From Diadema setosum (lineage: Eukaryota > Echinodermata > Echinoidea > Diadematoida > Diadematidae): a stretch of 64,000 nucleotides of DNA. The translations under genes and the position numbers were made by a program. Shown in pieces: positions 41,501-47,200 of the stretch; position 1 is the first letter of the stretch; each line of letters opens with the position of its first letter. The stretch spans positions 21,359,903 through 21,423,902 of the forward strand of contig CM067067.1 of NCBI GenBank assembly GCA_033980235.1, given 5' to 3'. The notes below the pieces were generated by a model that saw nothing but the letters and a program-made list of their open reading frames with translations, made no database searches and was not told the origin of the DNA.

Positions 41501-43355
41501 CCCAAGTATACTTGGGACTCATCCTCAACTGGTTAATAAAACAAAACAAGTAGAAGCAGTAAGAGAAAGGGGTGGGGGAGATCATTCATCCTGAAACATG
41601 AGTTTTGTCAAACAAAGTCACACTATTTTCCCTGAAGCAGCAGGGGCATGCGTCTGATGTACACTGGTGTATGTCCCTACCTTCACGATTACTTCTTGTG
41701 CTTTGCAGTACATCGCCATCTTCTTGTACAAGATCTTCACAAAGCAGCTGGAAGAGATGGAGGACATTCGTGAGGACAACAAGGATGATGAGGCCACGGA
41801 GATCAAGACGAAGAGCGTACCGAACGGCCCCACTCACGAAACCCCAGAGCCTGTCACAAATGGGTGCGTGATTTATTGCAGTTGTAGGGTTATTCAAACT
41901 CATGAAATTCTTTCGTTGAGGTGTTTTTATGCAACTGATTGACAAATTGCCCTACATCGACATAAATAAGCACTGAATTGATCAGTGTTTTAGTAGTAGC
42001 CATGATAACAGAAATCATGGGTGTATGTACTGGAGCAGGATTCGAACCTACGACCTCCTGACCTCCAGACAGGCGTCATCTCCACTAGATCACCAAGCTC
42101 CTGCCTGACAGCAAGTGGTGGTCTAGTGGAGATGATGCCTGTATGGAGATCAAGAGGTCATAGGTTCGAATCCTGCTCGAGTACGTACACCCATGATTTC
42201 TTTTATCATGGCTATTACTAAAACACTGATCAATTCAGTTCTTATTTACGTCAATGAAGGGCAATTTGTCAATCAGTTGCATAAAAAACCTCTCGACTGA
42301 AGAATTTCATTAATTTGAATCATTACCAATTTTCATCGAATAAACGGTGAATTCCTCTTGGAATTACATTCTCTTTCATATTTCATTAGAGGTTTCTGCT
42401 TATCTCACTTAAAATTTTAGAAACATGAAGTTAGGTTTGAACCAAATCTATTCAATCCCTTTAATATCCTTTGGGTATTACAAAATTGACTCACTCTTTA
42501 GAATACCTTGGACTATGTTTGATTTAAAAATAAAAAATGTGTACTTTTATTTAACAAAGTTGCCCATTTAACTGACCAAAGCATGAGCAAAACTTCACTT
42601 TTATTTTCTTCTTGTAATGGTACACGCTGAAAGGTTATACCAGTCGGAGATGGGCTCTTGGGATATTTACATTTATATATAAAGTATGCATTACATGCTG
42701 TTGGTGACGTATCACGTTTCAGTGATATCCAACAGAAAATGAAATTTTGAGAGAATATTTAATGTTTAAATCTTTGGTTGAAGAAGCGCTTTGAAGTCAA
42801 GTGTGTCACATATAATACAGCAGAACTCCCCAAGGACTGAATTAATTTTTTTTTTCTAATTATGTTCATGTTATCCTTCAGGTGTAACCAAATGATGATT
42901 TCCCCATGTTCTCACTGATTCTATTTCAAGTGCTCCCAAGTTGAATCAGGTATCCAATCCCCTCTAGGAATGGTAATTCAGATGTTAATAGGACTCTCTG
43001 AGTGCAGCTCGTTTTGTAGTTCAGCACTTTATAGGCGCTTTCCAACTCATTAGAGACTCAATTTACTGCATACAATCACTGATGTGGTTTGGAACAGTTT
43101 TAGGATCATTTGTATATCATTTTTGGAAGGCTTTATTACATTTTGAAGGGATTTTTCTACATTTACTGAAGTGAAGGTGACTATATTAAGAATTGTGTCA
43201 TGCTTTCGTATTGTGGACCCTTCATGCTCTTGAGTTTATACTAAAATGTGTATCCTTTCTTTTTTTTTCTCTTACTCCATGACAGTGTTGTGAAAGAGAC
43301 GGCAGCCATGAATGGCAACGGCCTCAAGAAGAGACACCCTGCCGAGTGTTCCTAG
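7115..43355 (+). CDS. CERS1: Ceramide synthase 1 (CERS1-like), complete, 7 coding exons
   Basis: Spliced CDS: join(7115..7363, 35118..35277, 35719..35899, 37653..37814, 39214..39367, 41709..41863, 43286..43355), 1131 nt, 376 residues plus stop. All introns are GT-AG and every phase matches. Ceramide synthases acylate sphingoid bases with fatty acyl-CoA in the ER membrane. Recognised features are the MPESAWRFFFYL block (residue 99 on), the His pair H182-H183 in CMHHVLTL, and the HDxxxD motif H209-D210...D213 followed by LEFSK and YFKDRGG, all typical of the TLC/Lag1 domain (about 99-305). The MPESAW start and the lack of a Hox-like domain point to the CERS1 branch rather than CERS2-6. A first membrane segment is near 61-82. 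The C-terminal tail (about 311-333) is strongly acidic, then polar. Human CERS1 is 350 residues, so the length fits. An in-frame TAA lies 7 codons upstream of the chosen ATG. Confidence 0.93.
7740..7915. repeat. Short foldback repeat (GATCGGTCTGT/ACAGACCGATT), copy 1
   Basis: Begins near AAGATCGGTCTGTAT and ends GGACAGACCGATTTTTC, so the ends are inverted repeats. The interior GTTCCGCGGAGA...TACGGAAT-type block recurs at 59690-59815. Confidence 0.55.
8909..9001. mobile_element. ~93-bp MITE, TTAACCCGTTGAGGA family, copy 1
   Basis: TTAACCTGTTGAGGACGA at the left and TCCTCAACCGGG at the right, with AAATGC...TTGTAGCAAAATCAG inside. Shared with copies at 11099, 41444, 44150 and 62071. Confidence 0.75.
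9002..9998. other. Intronic DNA, hairpin only
   Basis: A perfect 12-bp-stem hairpin (TGTACGGAAGTC-GCG-GACTTCCGTACA) lies at about 9199-9225, with a partial repeat of GCGGAAGTCAATGTAC shortly after. Nothing else recognised. Confidence 0.5.
10010..10529. mobile_element. TTAA-type MITE, AGGAAACC family, diverged copy
   Basis: Shares GTTTGAGGAAAATCGGACAA, the CATCCAGC block and the central ATATAAAGAAA / TTTCTTTATAT inverted arms with copies at 51346 and 61307. The right end is TCCT followed by TTAA at 10530-10533; the left end is unclear. Confidence 0.6.
11099..11199. mobile_element. ~93-bp MITE, TTAACCCGTTGAGGA family, copy 2
   Basis: TTTAACCCATTTAGGACAGG at the left and GCGTTAAT at the right. 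It shares GATTTTGCTACAACACACAT and ATTTCCCATAGACAC with other copies; orientation is opposite to copy 1. Confidence 0.7.
11240..11925 (+). repeat. CCTCTGCC hairpin-headed repeat
   Basis: Opens with hairpin CCTCTGCCAAGGGAGGAGG, then TTATGTTTTCATTACCGTTG, a TTTG tetranucleotide run, TGTCCGTGTGC and a GATGAAACTTGCAGG core. It ends TTGGCAGAGGTCTGCGCTCT, complementary in part to its head. A GCTCACCTGAGCC element abuts its right end. Confidence 0.65.
12262..13292. mobile_element. Palindromic TTAA-flanked element, copy 1 (1031 bp)
   Basis: The whole element folds on itself: arms of about 480 bp carry AGATGATAAAAAGTTTTGG at one end and its complement CAAAACTTTATATTATCT at the other, with TGAGACTTACTCGCCCC and GGGGCGAGTAAGTCTCA inside. 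TTAA flanks at 12258-12261 and 13293-13296. The host repeat without the insertion (AAGTTAATACTA, 20993-21004) contains a single TTAA, proving insertion with duplication of TTAA. AG...CT termini plus TTAA fit Kolobok-like non-autonomous DNA transposons. No transposase frame is present. Confidence 0.85.
13078..13156. repeat. Nested hairpin inside palindrome copy 1
   Basis: GCAATGATGGTTTCGTAC and GTACGAAACCATTATTGC flank a GC-rich loop (CCTCGCCGCCACGGCGG). The same hairpin is at about 30306-30375 in copy 2, so it belongs to the element; it is on one arm only. Confidence 0.7.
14416..15924. other. Intronic DNA, no feature recognised
   Basis: A T run at 14911-14930 and an imperfect palindrome of TGTACATACA/TGTATGTATG type near 15220-15265 were seen. 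No exon-like sequence. Confidence 0.4.
15926..16285 (+). mobile_element. tRNA-derived SINE
   Basis: The head resembles a tRNA: box A-like TGCTCAGTTGG at 15934-15944 and box B GGTTCGATTCA at 15977-15987. A non-tRNA body follows, with GGACAGTAAAATGGAGGTCCC and GCACGTAAAAGATCCCGCCG, a block common in invertebrate SINEs. It ends AAATGAATAAAAC. Boxes A and B are the internal RNA polymerase III promoter; it is a repeat, not a functional tRNA. Confidence 0.75.
16996..17195. repeat. Short inverted-repeat element (CATTCGCTCCTGCGA ends)
   Basis: CATTCGCTCCTGCGATGATT at the left is complementary to AATTGTCGCAGGAGCAAATG at the right. The interior is GGTTAGGGTT-like and degenerate. MITE-like. Confidence 0.6.
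17502..18770 (+). repeat. TATACCCCC hairpin-headed repeat with ~161-bp tandem units
   Basis: Opens with hairpin TATACCCCCGCC...GAAGGGGGTATA and GGTCGGGCGGTCGGTCCG, and ends GGGCGGGGGTATTAATCACC. The body is seven tandem units of about 161 bp, each with AACTACTTCCTCAGTTTTTG, a CTTGGCACA-type core, GTGCAAGACATATTTTT and GTTGCCATGGTAACGGCAT. The repeat also creates a long minus-strand open frame (18030-18518) that is not a gene. Confidence 0.85.
17693..18674. promoter_or_regulatory. Array of seven perfect X-box (RFX-type) motifs
   Basis: GTTGCCATGGTAAC occurs unchanged at 17693, 17852, 18013, 18177, 18339, 18500 and 18661, spaced 159-164 bases. It fits the RFX-factor X-box pattern GTNRCC-N(0-3)-RGYAAC exactly. 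The bases around it differ between early and late units, so the 14-mer is better preserved than its repeat unit. Binding is inferred, not shown. Confidence 0.55.
19084..19345. mobile_element. MITE with GAAGAGTTTGTTCGC ends, copy 1
   Basis: Ends GAAGAGTTTGTTCGCAAAAA and TTTTTGCAAACAAACTCTTC are inverted repeats, with GACTTATCGG-type sequence next to both. Flanked by AGTT on both sides (19080-19083, 19346-19349), a 4-bp duplication. A second copy in opposite orientation is at 28263. Confidence 0.85.
19799..20040. repeat. Inverted-repeat element (TACTGTATACGCCATATAT ends)
   Basis: TGCTGTATATGCCGAATATTTCGTGAG at the left (19799 on) is the diverged complement of ACTCGCGAAATATATGGCGTATACAGTA at the right. 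CGCGAAAT motifs recur inside. MITE-like. Confidence 0.65.
20719..21770 (+). repeat. GCTCACCTGAGCC element, copy 2
   Basis: Head hairpin GCTCACCTGAGCC...GGCTCAAGTGAGC, then TTCGTCCGGCGTCCGTCG. The tail is ACTCAGGTGAGCGCTAGACC, GCGGGTCTCTTG. Three internal units of about 320-350 bp each contain CAAACTTGGCAGGTAGCATC. It includes the empty TTAA site (20993-21004) for the element at 12262. G runs at 21240-21258 and 21404-21428. Confidence 0.85.
22179..22312. repeat. Recent 67-bp tandem duplication
   Basis: Two near-identical copies (22179-22245 and 22246-22312) beginning AAACATCCTACTGTATAACA, each containing GCAATAAAGCC. Identity implies a young duplication or an assembly artefact. Confidence 0.9.
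22313..24525. other. Intronic DNA, little recognised
   Basis: Palindromic motifs such as GTTAGCTAACCTCGATGTTAGC lie near 22750-22780. Three overlapping open frames at 23167-23460 matched nothing. No exon-like signal. Confidence 0.4.
24530..24934. mobile_element. TTAA-flanked MITE, AGGGATGGT family, copy 2
   Basis: TTAA at 24526-24529 and 24935-24938. Ends AGGGATGGT and ACCATCCCT are inverted repeats. The interior is largely self-complementary (AGGATTGTTTTGTTTTAC / GGAAGCAATCCTAATAAA). Related to 4176-4558 and to the fragment at 42325-42462. Confidence 0.85.
24940..26180. other. Intronic DNA, no feature recognised
   Basis: No repeat ends or exon-like sequences were recognised; open frames here are short and unmatched. 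Confidence 0.4.
26181..28200. mobile_element. ~2-kb element with AATTAGGTGATCCGA ends and terminal hairpin
   Basis: AATTAGGTGATCCGA at 26181-26195 is the complement of TCGGATCACCTAATT at 28186-28200. Just inside the right end, AGGTGATCCGAG and CTCGGATCACCT (28167-28197) form a perfect 12-bp stem with a 6-base loop. The interior has direct repeats (TGACCTTTGACC, CATACCCAAGATGG, TTATTTTATGAAAT) and a tRNA-like segment. No transposase was recognised. Superfamily unknown. Confidence 0.6.
26834..26897 (-). repeat. tRNA-like segment (tRNA pseudogene or SINE head)
   Basis: The minus strand reads like a tRNA: an anticodon-arm-like CGACTCGTAATC, then CCCTGGTTCGAGGCTCACC with a box B-like GGTTCGAGGCT at 26844-26854. 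Box A is degenerate and acceptor pairing is poor, so it is more likely tRNA-derived than a working tRNA. Confidence 0.45.
28263..28509. mobile_element. MITE with GAAGAGTTTGTTCGC ends, copy 2
   Basis: 247 bp with the same terminal inverted repeats as 19084-19345, interior inverted relative to it. Flanked by ACAT on both sides (28259-28262, 28510-28513). Two copies with different 4-bp duplications define a family of 4-bp target duplication. Confidence 0.88.
28520..29458. other. Intronic DNA, no feature recognised
   Basis: Non-repetitive AT-rich sequence. Confidence 0.4.
29463..30501. mobile_element. Palindromic TTAA-flanked element, copy 2 (1039 bp)
   Basis: Ends AGATAATAAAAAGTTTTGG and CCAAAACTTTTTATTATCT are perfect inverted repeats, flanked by TTAA at 29459-29462 and 30502-30505. 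Arms repeat TACTCGCCCCAAAGTGCTCT, GACCAGCAGCCCCATACGC, CCAATAGTCCCTTTCT-like and GAGAGGACCTTGGGAG blocks as in copy 1. Same Kolobok-like signature; no coding sequence. Confidence 0.88.
30510..31320. other. Intronic DNA, no feature recognised
   Basis: A T/G homopolymer junction sits at 30965-30994. Confidence 0.4.
31325..31483. repeat. Short palindromic MITE (GGGCCCAGTTTCATAAAAC ends)
   Basis: GGGTCCTGTTTCATAAAACC at the left and TTTTATGAAACTGGGCCC at the right are inverted repeats, followed inward by GTTATCAGTGACAA and TTGTCACTGATAAC. Confidence 0.75.
31500..34200. other. Intronic DNA, no feature recognised
   Basis: G run at 31538-31553; T/A runs near 33815-33840. No exon or transposon ends recognised. 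Confidence 0.4.
34204..34622. mobile_element. pogo/Tigger-type MITE
   Basis: Ends CAGTTGAACCTCTCGTATCC and its complement ending GATAATAGAGGTTCAACTG, flanked by TA (34202-34203, 34623-34624). CAGT...ACCTC...TATCCGGA termini and TA duplication are characteristic of pogo/Tigger elements. No transposase remnant seen. Confidence 0.8.
35118..35277 (+). CDS. CERS1: CERS1 coding exon 2
   Basis: Encodes residues 84-136 plus one base of G137. The acceptor is TCTCAACAG and the donor is ATAG/GTGAAT (phase 1). It carries the diagnostic MPESAWRFFFYLTSW block opening the TLC domain, then YNHSAIVRDPPKSF, matching the loop after the second membrane span in CERS1. N123-H-S is a possible glycosylation sequon. 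Confidence 0.92.
35278..35718 (+). other. CERS1: CERS1 intron 2
   Basis: GTGAAT...GACACAG, phase 1. Contains a C run near 35430-35437 and no repeats of note. Confidence 0.85.
35719..35899 (+). CDS. CERS1: CERS1 coding exon 3 (His-pair exon)
   Basis: Encodes residues 138-196, with split codons at both ends (phase 1 in, phase 2 out). The acceptor is GACACAG and the donor is GCATGCAG/GTACAA. It contains DIRLAYLIQGSYY and the MHHVLTLVLI segment with the conserved histidine pair H182-H183, required for activity in characterised family members. Confidence 0.93.
35900..37652 (+). other. CERS1: CERS1 intron 3
   Basis: GTACAA...TTTCCCAG, phase 2. Contains a G run near 35960-35981; otherwise no recognised element. 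Confidence 0.85.
37653..37814 (+). CDS. CERS1: CERS1 coding exon 4 (Lag1 HD motif)
   Basis: Encodes the end of R197 through the first two bases of W251. The acceptor is TATTTCCCAG and the donor is TCGTG/GTAAGT. It contains YHDFNDIFLEFSK (H209, D210, D213), the core of the Lag1 motif, followed by NVYFKDRGGKK. Confidence 0.93.
37815..39213 (+). other. CERS1: CERS1 intron 4
   Basis: GTAAGT...ATCACAG, phase 2. Hosts the GCCTCCGCC repeat; a C/A homopolymer junction at 38978-38998. Confidence 0.85.
37966..38300 (+). repeat. GCCTCCGCC hairpin-headed repeat (CERS1 intron 4)
   Basis: Head hairpin GCCTCCGCCATGAAG...GGAGGC (37966-37993), then GTTATGTTTTCAGGTTTTCC, GTCCATCTGTCTGTCCATC and AATGAAACATGGCATC, then CACATGCTCAAGGTCAAATG. 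The same order of motifs is seen at 63767-64000. The right end is not defined. Confidence 0.7.
39214..39367 (+). CDS. CERS1: CERS1 coding exon 5
   Basis: Completes W251 and encodes residues 252-302. The acceptor is AATATCACAG and the donor is TTTGTG/GTAAGT, phase 0. It contains RMYLFPMKVLYNV, the loop that in this family influences acyl-chain choice (about 272-284), and the last membrane segment ending in LDIYWFV. Confidence 0.92.
40408..41389. mobile_element. pogo-type MITE with long CGACTTA inverted ends
   Basis: Ends CAGTTAAACTCGCATAAGTC and GACTTAGACGAGTTTAACTG, flanked by TA (40406-40407, 41390-41391). Sub-terminal CGACTTA/TAAGTCG motifs recur many times on both sides. The CpG-rich interior (40560-41070) does not match the ends and may be captured sequence. 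Confidence 0.8.
41444..41536. mobile_element. ~93-bp MITE, TTAACCCGTTGAGGA family, copy 3
   Basis: TTAACTCATTGAGGATGGAC at the left and TCATCCTCAACTGGTTAA at the right; GCCCAAGTATACTTGGGAC inside is a perfect palindrome core. Confidence 0.85.
41709..41863 (+). CDS. CERS1: CERS1 coding exon 6 (acidic tail)
   Basis: Encodes residues 303-353 plus two bases of G354. The acceptor is TGCTTTGCAG and the donor is AATGG/GTGCGT. It starts YIAIFLYKIF, continuing the final membrane segment, then an acidic cytosolic tail (EEMEDIREDNKDDEATE) and a Pro/Thr-rich stretch. An inverted pair of tRNA-headed repeats begins about 26 bases after the donor. Confidence 0.88.
41890..42320. mobile_element. Head-to-head pair of tRNA-headed SINE-like repeats
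   Basis: About 210-bp arms form an inverted repeat. The right arm (+) has box A TGGTCTAGTGG at 42119-42129 and box B GGTTCGAATCC at 42163-42173. The left arm carries the same boxes on the minus strand (box B 42038-42048, box A 42082-42092). Outer arms share CATGATTTC, CACTGATCAATTCAG and GGGCAATTTGTCAATCAG. Located in CERS1 intron 6 next to exon 6. Confidence 0.75.
42325..42462. mobile_element. Fragment of AGGGATGGT-type TTAA MITE
   Basis: CGAATAAACGGTGAATTCCTCTTGGAATTAC... and ATTAGAGGTTTCT match one arm of the 24530 copy; the end is TCAATCCCTTTAA. Confidence 0.65.
43286..43355 (+). CDS. CERS1: CERS1 coding exon 7 (C-terminus)
   Basis: Completes G354 and encodes residues 355-376, ending in KKRHPAECS and TAG. 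The acceptor is CTCCATGACAG after a long T-rich tract. Phase fits the exon 6 donor exactly. The basic KKR near the terminus would suit an ER-membrane protein tail, but this is inference. The tail is not conserved in the family, so this exon is supported by phase and splice signals only. Confidence 0.72.
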
Positions 43356-44149
43356 TCTTCTTCCAAGCCTTAGGATATTTTTTTTTTTTTTGTCTTGTTT
43401 TGTTTTGTAGGCAGCAGTAGAGGCAGATGGTAACCTGGTCAGTTTAAACATTCAAAGATGCATATGCTTGTCTTGTACTTGTATGGTGACAAGCAATCCA
43501 ACAGATTGCATAATTCAATCACGAGAGTGTCATAATAAGCATGAGGAAAACCTATGACTAGGTGATACCACACATTGTTTTGCGAATCCCTTTTGAAGGA
43601 TATACAAAAGGTATGCATCAGATTTTAATGCGTTATATAGGATGCCAGTTCTGCCAAAGTTTTCTTCTGTACATCATTTCAATGTTGTTGTTGTTGTTGT
43701 TTTGTTTTTTTCCCCTGCATCACAAGAGGGGGAGTTGTAGATACTAAGCTCAACTAGGAGAAGTAAATGATAACAATTAGGCAGGCAGTAATGCATTTGT
43801 AGCTGGCATCATGCCGTGATCACTGAAATGACTCCTGGAATCGTGAGAGATTTTGACATACTGTCAATTATACAGTTTGGCAGATGAAGATCAAGGAGCA
43901 AACCTGCTACATAATATTTGTACTTGTAACCGTTGTGATATCATTATGACACTATGATTATGACTATGTATTGTACAACAACATCTCGTTAAGCCCATCT
44001 ATTAGTATGGGGAATATTACTCGTAGTATAACTCCTCACATTCTTTGAATTGGTGTCGTCAATGACTAGATGCGATGGAGTACTCGAGTCACTTACTACA
44101 ATTTGCCCGATGGACCCTCCTCTCTCTTGTCTCCTCCACTTTTACTTCT
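43356..44149 (+). other. Probable CERS1 3' UTR start
   Basis: Sequence directly after the stop codon, with a T run at 43377-43391 and TTG repeats near 43685-43700. No coding signal. Confidence 0.45.
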
Positions 44150-44288
44150 TTAACTCATTGAGGACAGGATGATTTTTTTTCATCCCGTCCTCAATGGATG
44201 GGAAAAAAATGAGTGTTGACTTTTTTCAACACGCATTCCCCATAGACACCTGTCCGAGTATACTTGGTACTAGTCTTCAACGGGTTAA
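44150..44288. mobile_element. TTAACCCGTTGAGGA family MITE, copy 4, with internal insertion
   Basis: TTAACTCATTGAGGACAGGA at the left and CTTCAACGGGTTAA at the right, about 45 bp longer than other copies because of an internal CATCCCGTCCTCAATGGATG duplicate end. Confidence 0.75.
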
Positions 44289-47200
44289 CTTGAATCCTGC
44301 TGCTTGGTGACCTTTAACTTTCCAAGTTTGTGAAGTGCAGAGGATGCTGTTAATGCAGGAGAGTTGAGGACAGTTTCAGATAGGCTGGGACTTAATGGTT
44401 GGGATTTGCCGTACTCGAGATGTTGAGGTCTTGATTTGCTGTACTGAGGGTCATCGTGAGAAATGTATAAAAGTATATGTGTGTACATGAGATCTAGTGT
44501 TTGTCTTTTTGTATTAGTAAAGGAATGGTTCGTAAATGTATATTTGAGCAGTCATGTAACACTTTTTTGAAATTTTCAGAATGGCAGGTGCTTATACAAT
44601 TTGCATAGTGGGGCGATGGGTATTTCATATTTATGTATACATGTTGTGTAGAGTAGTGTTGTAGTTGGGAGATGTTTCAAGGGATAATTTGACTACCAGC
44701 CGTCCGTACTCCTTTCAGTTATGTTCAAAGATGCAGCCAAAAAAAAAATCATGTTGGGTTTTAGGTCATTTGCGATGTTGCAGCTGATGGATACGCTTAA
44801 GCTAATGTATCTCGTGATGAGATGAAAACTAAACATCAGAATACTCATTTCAAGAACACTGATAATCTCCAAATAGCTTGACTTTGTAGTGCAGTAATAC
44901 ACTAAATTCAAAGACCATTTGGATCTCAATACAATGGCGGTTGCAGTAGATGAAGAGTGCAGAAACAATTTGCGATTGAATTCATGAGACTATTTTTTGG
45001 TGATAATTCTTTTTCAAAGTCCACTTAGTCAACATCAGAGAAAGTTTGGCACATACACTTATAACTGTTTTCTCCACTAAAGAAAGATTTTCAATTTGAT
45101 TTGTACTTATCCTTCAAAGTCTTCACACTGGAAAGCTTTCACTTATACCATAGTTTGTCTATTAAAGCTTGTGTTAAACCAGTCCACCAGTCATTAATGT
45201 GAAGCTTTCAGACACTGTAGCAACTCAGATACTCTGTTACTCTTCTCATTGGAAATTTGACAAATATTTCAGTTTGTATACTATTAAGTTTGTACTCAAT
45301 TCTGCCTTCAATTCTTCCATGTGAAGAGAATGTGTGTTTCATGCTGTTGCATATCAAGATACATTAAATAGTTTTTACAAAGGGATAACAGAAAAAAAAA
45401 GCACACACACATTTGAAAGTTTCTCAACTAAATGGGGATGACTCTTTTTTCTTTATCGTCATAAGTGTAGGTCAAAATACCTCATGTCAGTATGTTAGCT
45501 TTCATTATCACAGACGGATGAAGTTAGTGATCTGCAAAGCTGTTTGGAATAGACGTGTTTCTGAAAGTTTGCACTCTCCTGTGTGTGAGTGAATGTTGAC
45601 TTCTCTCTTGCTGTCCCAGACTGTCCCCAGATCCTGACCCAGAGCTGAGGATGCTGGTGGCACCAGTCCATCCATGGACCGCTTCCGATCGTCACACTTC
45701 TTTCTTGTCTCATCCGAAGAGGGACGGAAGCCACAACATTGCCCCGTGGGCTGAAAGTCAGGACGTTAGTTTAAACGGTAGATCCACGGATTATGCAACT
45801 TCATGGGTGACACATTGCATAGGCCTGTGCCAACAGACCTCCAACTATGAATGCACGCTGACATGGGCACAAGCGAGATTAAGCGATTGATCTAGTCGAT
45901 GGTTGTTTGTGGTTGTTTTTGATAGTCACAGACTTAAACTTCATCCTCTGTTTCATTTTCACACTACCTTTGTGAGTTTAGTCCCTGGAAATTGTCTGTG
46001 TGGAAAAGAATGTTGCTACCCTCATCACTGCTATGATGGTGCATATGATTCTCTGCAGTAGTAGAAGGATATGACCTGACTTTTGCCAGGCCTTGGCAAC
46101 ATGTTGAATTGGCCCCAAGTATATGGTGAGCAAGACATTGCAATAAGAGACACCCATGCAGAGACCTGTTCATTGTGTGCACTTCCTACATGACACTGGT
46201 TGACTGTGCATTCAGACAGTCTGTTTGTTAGAGTCCAACATGCTGTGGGCCCCTTGGTACAGGAAGGTCCCCCCCCCCCCCCCCCCCCCCCCCGAAATCA
46301 TGTCATGCAGACTTTGTTGAGTGTGTCTGGTGCAATGGTCACGCAAGTACCATAAGCCTAGCATAGAGTGTTTATGTTTTGGAGGAATTGTGTATTTGTC
46401 AATGTTTAGTGGGAGAGAGGTAGAGAGATTTCATGCATCTTCAGAACTTTGTTTATTTGGTAGACTTATATAAAACTTCTCTATGTTGCTGATTACATAT
46501 CTACATGAAGCTGCAGTTGATGCTGTGATTAAAAGTACTATGTTTTGTTTTGATGGCCCATTCACTTTCGAGGTACGTGGATGAGTTATGGATCTTGTTA
46601 AGTATGTGACTGATGTGTGAATGGTTTTTGCTCGGGAGTTGCGCACTCCTTAAGCAACTCTGATTTGCTTGAATTGAGCTGGTAGATCGGAAGTGATGAA
46701 ACTCTTCGCTGAATGTGCCCTTGGTCACTAACTTGACATTTTCTGTGAAATTATGGTGAGGAATGAGGAAGTCCAATCTATGCAAGAAACAAAGAAAACA
46801 AGTGATTTCTTTAAGAAGTCTGCATGCCCGAGTTGGGTTTATGAGAAAGCCTCTTCATTTGTGCCTGCTTGGGATATTCAACCCCCTGAATGCAGCATTT
46901 TCAGCACGACTTCTGCAAGAATCACAGAGTGTTATCTGTGTAACCCTTTTTCGTGGAATAACGCTGGAAAGAGGCAAGTATCCTCCGTAACTGTGATGTC
47001 CTTATTCTTTCCATGCTGTGATGGGGAGAACCAGTTAGATGACTGTACAAGAAAATAATTCTGGTTGTGGAATGAGGAAGAGTGTAGTGCATGATTTTGG
47101 TGAGTTTATGTTTTAGTCAGAGTGACATCGCTAGTCAGGAATGTGACGTCTCAGTAATTTGTGCTCTCTGCGTTTTCTCGACCGTATCGTAATTCCGTAA

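Larger units (their letters stand above)
39368..41708 (+). other. CERS1: CERS1 intron 5
   Basis: GTAAGT...TTTGCAG, phase 0. Hosts a pogo-like MITE and one ~93-bp MITE. Confidence 0.85.
41864..43285 (+). other. CERS1: CERS1 intron 6
   Basis: GTGCGT...CATGACAG, phase 2. Begins with the inverted SINE pair and ends with a long T-rich tract before the acceptor. Confidence 0.75.

Noticed and set aside
42119..42173. Functional tRNA gene
   Set aside because: Box A and box B are good but acceptor and anticodon stems do not pair, and the same head occurs inverted alongside. SINE-like.
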